From Longimicrobium sp. (GTDB taxonomy: Bacteria; Gemmatimonadota; Gemmatimonadetes; Longimicrobiales; Longimicrobiaceae), in assembly GCA_030446945.1 (NCBI GenBank), contig JAUJMI010000075.1:1-11333 (forward strand): 11,333 nt of DNA, written 5' to 3'. The notes beneath the pieces were generated by a model. The model was given only the letters and a program-made list of their open reading frames with translations, ran no database searches and was not told the DNA's origin. Below are positions 6,277 through 11,333 of this stretch, piece after piece (the stretch's first letter is position 1; each line of letters opens with the position of its first letter). A program made the position numbers and the translations under genes.

Positions 6277-7248
6277 GTGCCGCGGCCATCCATACCCGGA
6301 GCACACGGCGACCGGATACGGGTGACGGGCGGCGCGGGGTTCATCGGCTCCCACGTGGCCGAGGCCTACCTGCGGCGCGGCGACGAGGTGGTGGTGCTCG
6401 ACAGCCTGGTGCACGGGCGCAGGGAGAACGTCCCCGCGGGGGCCGAGCTCGTCGTCGCGGACATCCGCTCCCCCGAGGCGGCGGCGCTGGTGCGCGACGG
6501 CGGGTTCGACCTGGTGAACCACCACGCCGCGCAGATGGACGTGCGGGTCTCGGTGTCCGACCCCCGCTTCGACGCGGACGTCAACGTGCGGGGCCTGCTG
6601 AACCTGCTGGAGTGGGCGCTGGCCGGCGGGGTGAAGCGCGTGGTGTACGTGTCGTCCGGCGGCGTGGTGTAGGGCGAGCCCGACCAGCGCCCCACGCCCG
6701 AGACCGCGCCCAAGCTCCTCGAATGCCCGTACGGCGTCTCCAAGCTGGCCGGCGAGCAATACCTCTACTACTACTACCACCGCGTGCACGGGCTGGAGTA
6801 CGCGGCGCTGCGCTACTCCAACGTGTACGGCCCCCGCCAGGACCCTCACGGCGAGGCCGGCGTGGTGGCTATCTTCTCCACGCTCCTGAGCAACGGCGAG
6901 CGGCTCAGCGTGCACGGGGACGGCGGGCAGACGCGGGACTACGTGTACGTGGGAGACGCGGTCGCCGCCAACATGCACGTCTCCGACGCATCGCTCCCCG
7001 CGGCGCGCACGCTGGACGACCGGGCCTTCAACGTGGGAGGGCGCATGGAAACGAGCGTGCTGGAGCTCGCCGCCGGGCTGGCCAGGGCTTCGCGGCGTCC
7101 CGCAGCCGTCGATCACCTGCCCGCACGGCCCGGCGAGCTCCGGCATTCCAGCCTGGACGCCTCTCCGCTGCGCCGGCTCGGCTGGAAGGTGGGAACAGCC
7201 CTGGAGGACGGCCTGGGCGGCACGTACCGCTGGATCGCGGGCGCCTGA
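6277..7248 (+). pseudogene. NAD-dependent sugar-nucleotide epimerase (GalE-like) with in-frame amber stop
   Basis: An extended-SDR epimerase/dehydratase, by context probably a UDP-glucose 4-epimerase making UDP-galactose for Glf. The NAD loop VTGGAGFIGSH follows GTG 6322. Then come VVVLDSLVHGRREN, ADIRSPE, HHAAQMDVRVSVSDP and VYVSSGGVV. At that point the frame meets TAG at 6670-6672, exactly where the family has Tyr in the SSxxxYGE motif. The same frame then continues intact: GEPDQRPTPE, PYGVSKLAGEQY with the catalytic YxxxK, LRYSNVYGPRQDP, GDGGQTRDYVYVGD, and stops at 7246-7248. The coding length without the stop is about 323 residues, as expected. One base (TAC or TAT to TAG) explains the break. 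The start is also weak: there is no ATG; GTG 6277 (GGAG about 10 bases upstream), TTG 6244 or GTG 6322 are the options, and the usual start region MRILVTGG reads DRIRVTGG. It may be a true pseudogene, an assembly error or a suppressed amber. Specificity among GalE-like enzymes is not fixed. Confidence 0.85.
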
Positions 7249-7251
7249 GCT

Positions 7252-8412
7252 TCAGCGCCCCCCCAGCACCCGCCGCGCCGCGCGCTCCAGCACGTCCACC
7301 GCCACGGGGAGCGCGTCCTCGCAGACGTCGAAGCGGGGGGAGTGGTGCGGGTGGACGGCGCCGCGTGCCTCGTTGCGGGCACCCACGAAGAAGTAGCAGC
7401 CGGGCACCCGCAGCAGGAACTCGCCGAAGTCCTCGGAAGCCATCGTGCGCACGTCCGGGTCGGTGCGCACGCGCTCGGCGCCCACCGCTTCCTCCGCGGC
7501 CAGGCGTACGGCTTCGGCGAGGGCGGGGTCGTTGATGGTGGGCGGGGTGTCCTGCACGTAGCCGAAGCCGTACTCGGCGCCGAGGGCGGAGCACACGCCG
7601 GCCACCACGCGCTCGATGCGGCGCGGGAGCTCGGCGCAGGCGTCCACGTCGAAGGCGCGCACCGTGCCGGTGAGCCGCGCCGTGTCCGCGATCACGTTCT
7701 GCGCGCCGCCGGCCCGGAAGGTCCCCACCGACACCACCGCCGATTCCAGCGGCGACACGTTGCGCGAGACGATGCTCTGCAGCGCCACCACCACCTGGCT
7801 CCCCACCAGCACCGCGTCGATCGTCTCGTGGGGAAGGGCGCCGTGCCCGCCGCGCCCGCGCAGCGTGATCTCGAACGTCCCCGCCGACGCCATGAACGGT
7901 CCCGGCACCACGCCCACCACGCCGCTCTCCATCCCCAGCCACACGTGCAGCCCCAGCGCCGCGTCCACCCCGTCCAGCACCCCCTCCTCCACCATGCGCA
8001 GCGCGCCGCCGCCGCCCTCCTCCGCGGGCTGGAAGACGTAGCGCACGGTGCCGCCCCACTCCCCACGCGTGCGCGCCAGCCGCTCCGCCACCGCCAGGCC
8101 GATGGCGACGTGCGCATCGTGCCCGCAGGCGTGCATCACCCCCGCGTGCGTGGAGGCGAAGTCGTGCGCGCACTCCTCCTCGATGGGGAGCGCATCCATG
8201 TCCGCGCGCAGCAGGAGCGTGGGCCCCGCGCCCGCGCCGCGCAGCGTGCCGACCACGCCGGTCTCGGCGACGCCGGTCTTCACCTCGTAGCCGGCGGCGC
8301 GCAGCCGCTCCGCCACGATGGCGGCGGTGCGGTGCTCCTGGAAGCCCAGTTCCGGGTGCCGGTGCAGGTCGCGCCGGGTGCGAATGAGGAGGTCGAGCTC
8401 TGCGGTGGACAT
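7252..8412 (-). CDS. M20 family amidohydrolase (N-acyl-amino-acid/hippurate hydrolase type)
   Basis: A 386-residue metal-dependent amidohydrolase of peptidase family M20D, which cleaves N-acyl amino acids or similar amide conjugates in the cytoplasm. Visible hallmarks: RRDLHRHPELGFQE (13-26), LLLRADMDALPIEE (67-79), HACGHDAHVAIGL (94-106) with metal ligands C96 and H98, FQPAEEGGGGA (128-137) with the general base and ligand Glu pair at 131-132, LGLHVW (153-158) with H156, the dimerisation-domain GRGGHGALPHETIDA (186-200), GGAQNVI (235-241), and the last ligand in HPHHSPRFD (354-362, H357). All expected ligands are present, so it should be active. The ATG at 8412 is chosen because homology starts at once (ELDLLIRTRRDLHRHPEL); no clear Shine-Dalgarno is seen. 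It converges on the epimerase with only 3 bases between the two stops, and follows the deoxyhypusine-synthase-like gene after 82 bases on the same strand. Substrate is unknown; a link to acylated polyamines or amino acids is only a guess. Confidence 0.93.
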   Translation of the reverse strand: MSTAELDLLIRTRRDLHRHPELGFQEHRTAAIVAERLRAAGYEVKTGVAETGVVGTLRGAGAGPTLLLRADMDALPIEEECAHDFASTHAGVMHACGHDAHVAIGLAVAERLARTRGEWGGTVRYVFQPAEEGGGGALRMVEEGVLDGVDAALGLHVWLGMESGVVGVVPGPFMASAGTFEITLRGRGGHGALPHETIDAVLVGSQVVVALQSIVSRNVSPLESAVVSVGTFRAGGAQNVIADTARLTGTVRAFDVDACAELPRRIERVVAGVCSALGAEYGFGYVQDTPPTINDPALAEAVRLAAEEAVGAERVRTDPDVRTMASEDFGEFLLRVPGCYFFVGARNEARGAVHPHHSPRFDVCEDALPVAVDVLERAARRVLGGR

Positions 8413-8418
8413 CGACAG

Positions 8419-8447
8419 GTGCGTGAGTGCGTTCGTGCGTGAGTGCG
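8419..8447. repeat. 13-bp direct repeat upstream of amidohydrolase
   Basis: The word GTGCGTGAGTGCG occurs twice, at 8419-8431 and 8435-8447, separated by 3 bases. It lies directly before the amidohydrolase start, in its expected leader. It could be an operator pair or another piece of the short-repeat spacer style seen elsewhere in the window. Confidence 0.5.
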
Positions 8448-8449
8448 GC

Positions 8450-8478
8450 GTGTCACACCGAGCCGGGAAGTGCGACAC
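8450..8478 (-). terminator. hairpin after deoxyhypusine-synthase-like gene, possible attenuator or terminator
   Basis: On the minus strand GTGTCGCAC (8478-8470) can pair with GTGTGACAC (8458-8450) over nine positions including one G-U pair, with an 11-base loop. It begins 16 bases after the stop of the upstream gene and ends before the amidohydrolase start. No T-tract follows, so termination is only a possibility; it may separate expression of the two genes. Confidence 0.35.
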
Positions 8479-8494
8479 TCCGCCTGGGTCGGCC

Positions 8495-9655
8495 CTAGCG
8501 GTCGCGCTCCAGCATTCCGCCCTCGTGCACGGCGTGCTCGCGGGCGGTCTCCTGCGCGGCCTCGTTGCGCGAGGAGTTCTGGTACTCGTCACGGATGCGC
8601 TGCATCATCTGCTCGCGGCGGTCGAAGAGGCGCCTGGGGGTGCGCGGCGCGTGCTGGTCGAGCGCGTATGCGGCCAGGATGGGGAGCGCCACCGTGGAAT
8701 CGACGTAGCACACCACGGCGTCCGGGAGGCGGTCGGGGTCGATCTTCCCCCACGACACGGCCTCGGCGGGGGTGGCCCCGGAGAGGCCGCCGGTGTCGGG
8801 GCGGGCGTCGGTGATCTGGAGGAAGTAGTCGTGGCCGCGCTCGTCGATCCCCATCACCTCCTGGATCTGCGGCTCGGTCTGCAAGGCGAAGTTCTTGGGG
8901 CTCCCGCCGCCCAGGATCCAGATGGCGGACTTGCCGCCGCCGCGCTTGGCGTCCAGGACGATGGCGGCGGTCTCGTTGACGTCGGCGTTGACGTCGAACA
9001 TCAGCTTGTTCCCCTGCAGCGCCTTGGCCGCCACGTTCATCCCGATCGACGAGTCGCCGGGCGACGAGGTGTAGATGGGCACCGCGTGCTCGTACGCCGC
9101 GGCCAGCAGCGACTTGCGCCCGATCCCCAGCTCCTCCTCGCGCGCGGCGACGTACTTGCCGCACAGGTAGTGGAACTCGGCGCTCGACATGGGGCGCTGG
9201 AACTCGGGGCCGGTGATGATCTGCCGGAAGAAGGCGTCCGTGTCCAGCAGCACGGAGTAGTCGAAGAAGATGTCGTAGATGCGGACGACCTCCTCCTCGC
9301 GCAGGACGGTGTCGGAGATCTGCGCGCTCCCCTGGCGCAGCTCCAGCCCGATGCCGAAGTGCGTGTCGTGGTACAGGTTGGCGCCGGTGGAGATGATCCA
9401 GTCGACGAACCCGGCCTCGATCAGCGGGATCACCGAGCTCATCCCGAGCCCCGCCGGCGTCAGCGCCCCCGTCATGGTCAGTCCCACGGTGACGTCTTCC
9501 TCCAGCATCTTCCTGGTGAGAAGATGGCACCCCTCCCGCAGCCGGGCCGCGTTGTACGCCTGGAACGTCCCGTCCACCAGATCGGACACGCTCAGCCCGG
9601 GCCCGATCCGCGTGGGCTCGATGCGCTTGCCGCTCAGGAACTTGCTTATCGACAT
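8495..9655 (-). CDS. deoxyhypusine synthase-like protein (probable polyamine enzyme)
   Basis: A 386-residue NAD-dependent aminobutyl/aminopropyl-transferase-type enzyme of the deoxyhypusine synthase family. The NAD-site block [17 protein letters not shown] (residues 55-71) is followed by [15 protein letters not shown] (83-97), [14 protein letters not shown] (194-207), [10 protein letters not shown] (221-230) and [10 protein letters not shown] (247-256), whose K254 matches the catalytic lysine of the family. [17 protein letters not shown] (278-294), EAVSWGKI (298-305) and [15 protein letters not shown] (318-332) complete the site. The length is typical. In eukaryotes and archaea the family modifies eIF5A/aIF5A; bacteria lack that substrate, and bacterial relatives are thought to make homospermidine or spermidine-type polyamines from putrescine. 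This one is probably such an enzyme, but its product cannot be told from sequence. The ATG at 9655 starts the conserved N-terminus; an AGGA about 9 bases upstream lies within a short tandem repeat. The C-terminal tail (residues 345-386) is charged and variable. The amidohydrolase lies downstream on the same strand. Confidence 0.92.
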   Translation of the reverse strand: MSISKFLSGKRIEPTRIGPGLSVSDLVDGTFQAYNAARLREGCHLLTRKMLEEDVTVGLTMTGALTPAGLGMSSVIPLIEAGFVDWIISTGANLYHDTHFGIGLELRQGSAQISDTVLREEEVVRIYDIFFDYSVLLDTDAFFRQIITGPEFQRPMSSAEFHYLCGKYVAAREEELGIGRKSLLAAAYEHAVPIYTSSPGDSSIGMNVAAKALQGNKLMFDVNADVNETAAIVLDAKRGGGKSAIWILGGGSPKNFALQTEPQIQEVMGIDERGHDYFLQITDARPDTGGLSGATPAEAVSWGKIDPDRLPDAVVCYVDSTVALPILAAYALDQHAPRTPRRLFDRREQMMQRIRDEYQNSSRNEAAQETAREHAVHEGGMLERDR

Positions 9656-9687
9656 GTCCTAAGGTCCTAAGTGCTAAGGGCTAAGTC
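9656..9687. repeat. short tandem repeat array (GTCCTAAG/GTGCTAAG), left arm
   Basis: Degenerate 7-8-base units run head to tail: GTCCTAAG, GTCCTAAG, GTGCTAAG, GGCTAAG, then TCCTGG. The consensus is GTSCTAAG. The array starts at the first base upstream of the deoxyhypusine-synthase-like start codon and ends about 75 bases before the four-helix-bundle gene. Its reverse complement matches the array at 10134-10165, so the two form loose inverted arms around that gene. Confidence 0.75.
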
Positions 9688-9761
9688 CTGGAGCCTGGTG
9701 CGCGCAGGACATATCCTACAACCTCATGAGTGCGCGTTTTGGGCCCTCCCGCATTGGAACG

Positions 9762-10137
9762 ATGAAGATCACCCGATTGGAGGACCTTCTGGTCTGGCAA
9801 AAGTCGCGAACCCTCGCGGTCTCCGTGCACCAGGTGACTGGCGGGTCTTTCGCGCGACTTCGGGCCACGGGATCAGGTCCGGCGCGCGGCCGTGTCCGTG
9901 ATGTCGAACATCGCCGAGGGATTCGGTCGCTACAGCCGACCTGAAGTCCGCCCTTTCGTCACGATCACCCGGGGCTCTCTCGCCGAGGTGCAGAGCCAGC
10001 TCTACCTTGCCCGCGACCTTGATTACCTCACCGAAGCTGATCATCGGCCGTTGAACACCCGCTGCATCGAGCTAGACCGGATGCTCGCCGCCCTCCGAAC
10101 CACCCTGGACCGCGACCGAATCCTCCCCGGCACCTAG
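9762..10137 (+). pseudogene. four-helix-bundle protein (23S rRNA intervening-sequence type), frameshifted
   Basis: The family is recognised from two adjacent frames. From ATG 9762 (GGAA shortly upstream) the first 31 codons read MKITRLEDLLVWQKSRTL and on to VTGGSFA. After 9854 the homology moves to the frame starting at GAC 9856: DFGPRDQVRRAAVSVMSN, IAEGFGRYSR, RGSLAEVQSQLYLARDLDYL, ending at TAG 10135-10137. The family normally reads FARDFGLRDQ here, so the sequence TTCGCGCGACTTC looks like TTCGCGCGCGACTTC with one CG unit lost. Restored, the product is about 125 residues, the normal length. Members are small, all-helical, often pentameric proteins first found as ORFs inside 23S rRNA intervening sequences; their role is not established. 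Here the gene is free-standing, not in rRNA, and lies between inverted short-repeat arrays. It may be dead, or the lost dinucleotide may be a sequencing error in a CG run. Confidence 0.85.
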
Positions 10138-10165
10138 CACTCAGCACTTGGCACTTAGCACTCCC
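10134..10165. repeat. short tandem repeat array (YAGCACTT), right arm
   Basis: Units TAGCACT, CAGCACTT, GGCACTT and AGCACT follow head to tail from the stop codon of the four-helix gene up to the last base before the LOG-family stop. The consensus is the reverse complement of AAGTGCTR in the left array. It fills the whole gap between two convergent genes. Confidence 0.75.
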
Positions 10166-11002
10166 TCATTCCCCATCGTGCTTCTCCGGACTCGCCGGCG
10201 TCTCATCTCTTACCTTTGGACTAACCATCTTCCCCACGCTCTTCGCCTCCGCGGTGGCGCAGTTGCGTCTGTGGCAGTCGACGATGATCTGCGCGACCTC
10301 CTCGGGGGAGTCGGTGACGACCATGAGGCGCAGGTCCTCCGGCGAGATCTTCCCCTCGGCCAGGAGGGTGCCCTCGATCCAGTCGAGCAGCCCCTGCCAG
10401 TACGAGCGGCCGAAGAGGATCACCGGGAAGTCGCGGACCTTGTCGGTCTGGATCAGCGTCAGCGCCTCGAACAGCTCGTCCAGCGTGCCGAAGCCGCCGG
10501 GGAAGATGACGAACGCCTCGGCGTACTTGACGAACATCGTCTTCCGGACGAAGAAGTACCGGAAGTTGATGGCGACGTCCACGTACGGGTTCACGTGCTG
10601 CTCGAAGGGGAGCTCGATGTTGCACCCCACCGACAGCGCTCCCGCATCGCGCGCCCCGGCGTTGGCCGCCTCCATGATCCCCGGGCCGCCGCCGGTGAGT
10701 ATGGTGAACTTCGCCTCACCCAGCAGCCGCGCCGTCTCGCGGGCCAGCGCGTACTGCTCGTGGTCCGGCTTCACGCGCGCGGAGCCGAAGATGGTGACGG
10801 CGGGGCCGAGGTTGGCCAGCGCGTCGAACCCCTCGACGAACTCGCCCATGATGCGGAACACCCGCCACGGGTCCGTGTGCACGAAGTCGCCCGCGCGCGC
10901 CGGCGCCTGCGCGGGCGATTCGAGGAGACGCTCGTCCTCCGTGGGGGCGCCCGTGCGCGCGGCGCGGTTCAGCGACAGGTTCTCCTGTTTGGCTTCGGCC
11001 AT
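10166..11002 (-). CDS. LOG/TIGR00730 family Rossmann-fold nucleotide-binding protein
   Basis: A 278-residue member of the LOG family (lysine-decarboxylase-like fold). Characterised relatives hydrolyse nucleoside 5'-monophosphates, including cytokinin riboside monophosphates, to free base and ribose 5-phosphate. The core begins at AVTIFGSARV (residues 68-77) and carries FTILTGGGPGIMEAANAGA (99-117). Next is FFVRKTMFVKYAEAFVIFPG (150-169) with the Arg-Lys pair used in catalysis, then the signature PGGFGTLDELFE (168-179). PVILFGRSYWQGLLDWI (193-209) closes the fold. About 65 residues precede the core, rich in Ala, Glu and Pro and then helical (DPWRVFRIMGEFVEGFD), as in the longer TIGR00730 members of bacteria; a 30-residue charged tail follows. 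The ATG at 11002 is chosen because the upstream extension is Arg/Pro-rich and a candidate promoter lies there; the Shine-Dalgarno is poor. Its substrate in this organism is unknown. It diverges from the lipoprotein gene. Confidence 0.93.
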   Translation of the reverse strand: MAEAKQENLSLNRAARTGAPTEDERLLESPAQAPARAGDFVHTDPWRVFRIMGEFVEGFDALANLGPAVTIFGSARVKPDHEQYALARETARLLGEAKFTILTGGGPGIMEAANAGARDAGALSVGCNIELPFEQHVNPYVDVAINFRYFFVRKTMFVKYAEAFVIFPGGFGTLDELFEALTLIQTDKVRDFPVILFGRSYWQGLLDWIEGTLLAEGKISPEDLRLMVVTDSPEEVAQIIVDCHRRNCATAEAKSVGKMVSPKVRDETPASPEKHDGE

Positions 11003-11059
11003 CGTACCCGGTGTGGAGTGGTGGACGTGCCGCCCTCGCGCCGGAGCGGCGCGGACGAC

Positions 11060-11087
11060 AAAATAGAGCCGGGCCGCCGCCACGCAA
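11060..11087 (-). promoter_or_regulatory. candidate sigma70-type promoter for LOG-family gene
   Basis: On the minus strand TTGCGT (11087-11082) and TATTTT (11065-11060) are spaced by 16 bases, an A/T-rich island in otherwise GC-rich DNA. Transcription would start near 11053, giving a leader of about 50 bases before the ATG at 11002. The match to consensus is partial (3/6 and 4/6), so this is a suggestion. Confidence 0.4.
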
Positions 11088-11133
11088 AACCGCGTCCGCG
11101 GCCCGCACATCTTTCCCACACGCGCGAGACCGG

Positions 11134-11333
11134 ATGAGGCGACGGACGGGCAGGGCATCAGGGCGGTTGGTGGCGGCGGCGCTGGCCCTGGCGGCGTGCC
11201 GCGGCGACCGCACCGACGCGCCCGAAGTCCAGACGGTGGTGGACACGACGAGCGCGCCGGGGGCCGTGGTGACGCTCGCCGTGCCCGAGCCGATGGGGTG
11301 GAACCAGGAGGACACCATCGTGGTCGCCCTCGC
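11134..11333 (+). CDS. putative lipoprotein, N-terminal part (runs off window)
   Basis: The first 66 codons of a protein that continues past the right edge. It begins MRRRTGRASGR, a basic n-region, then LVAAALALAAC, a hydrophobic core with lipobox L-A-A-C at residues 19-22, so Cys22 would be lipidated after signal peptidase II cleavage. Residue 23 is Arg, not Asp, which by E. coli rules favours the outer membrane. The mature start (RGDRTDAPEV, then VVTLAVPEPMGWN) is not a family I recognise. The ATG is the only good start and has just a weak GAG-containing upstream sequence. It diverges from the LOG-family gene over 131 bases. Confidence 0.65.
   Translation, partial: MRRRTGRASGRLVAAALALAACRGDRTDAPEVQTVVDTTSAPGAVVTLAVPEPMGWNQEDTIVVAL

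Noticed and set aside
5299..6672. Single fused protein reading from within the RmlD region into the epimerase
   Set aside because: The part before about 6250 is the wrong frame of the RmlD domain; only the part after about 6277 matches the epimerase family.
6762..6780. TAC run as a functional microsatellite
   Set aside because: Four TAC codons encode Tyr residues after YGVSKLAGEQYL, a helix where aromatic residues are common in the family; the run is short.
6778..7248. C-terminal half of the epimerase as a separate gene from a GTG at 6784
   Set aside because: It lacks the NAD-binding half and has no clear ribosome binding site; it is simpler as the remnant after the amber codon.
9762..10137. 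Location of the four-helix gene inside a 23S rRNA intervening sequence
   Set aside because: No rRNA sequence flanks it; both neighbours are protein genes.
9656..10165. CRISPR array
   Set aside because: The repeats are only 7-8 bases, degenerate, and lack unique spacers; no cas gene is present.

Overview
The window is very GC-rich, densely coded bacterial DNA with no rRNA, tRNA, CRISPR array or recognisable transposase. Four traits suggest a Gemmatimonadota (Longimicrobium-like) genome: an M28-type secreted peptidase, a deoxyhypusine-synthase-like protein, a free-standing four-helix-bundle (23S IVS-type) gene, and intergenic spacers made of short degenerate repeats. This assignment is inference from gene content and spacer style, not from a marker gene.

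Layout. (1) 1-1487, minus strand: a small HTH regulator with a lysine-rich tail (1014-1487), followed by a secreted M28-type peptidase (1-849) cut by the left window edge. Between them is a repeat-like spacer with a strong hairpin. (2) 1488-1712: a divergent, apparently non-coding leader. (3) 1713-7248, plus strand: a compact cell-surface sugar operon. It holds a GT-B glycosyltransferase, UDP-galactopyranose mutase (glf), a two-domain protein joining a GH1-like (clan GH-A) glycosidase to an RmlD-like sugar-nucleotide reductase, and an extended-SDR sugar-nucleotide epimerase (GalE-like) interrupted by an in-frame amber codon. (4) 7252-9655, minus strand: an M20 amidohydrolase preceded by a deoxyhypusine-synthase-like enzyme, probably acting on polyamines. 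(5) 9656-10165: a frameshifted four-helix-bundle gene bracketed by short repeat arrays in inverted orientation. (6) 10166-11002, minus strand: a LOG/TIGR00730 Rossmann protein with a long N-terminal extension. (7) 11134-11333, plus strand: the first 66 codons of a lipoprotein that runs off the right edge.

How the genes fit together. In the plus-strand operon the epimerase would supply UDP-galactopyranose, Glf would convert it to UDP-galactofuranose, and the glycosyltransferase would use a nucleotide sugar of this kind to build a surface glycan. The GH1-RmlD fusion may make or edit a deoxysugar or trim the glycan. Two of the window's genes are broken by minimal lesions: one base in the epimerase, and the equivalent of a two-base loss in the four-helix gene. 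Either this locus is decaying or the assembly carries errors; raw reads would decide. The most unusual elements are the GH1-RmlD fusion with both active sites apparently intact, the amber codon at a conserved Tyr of the epimerase, and the repeat-bracketed four-helix cassette whose repeats run into the ribosome-binding region of the polyamine gene.
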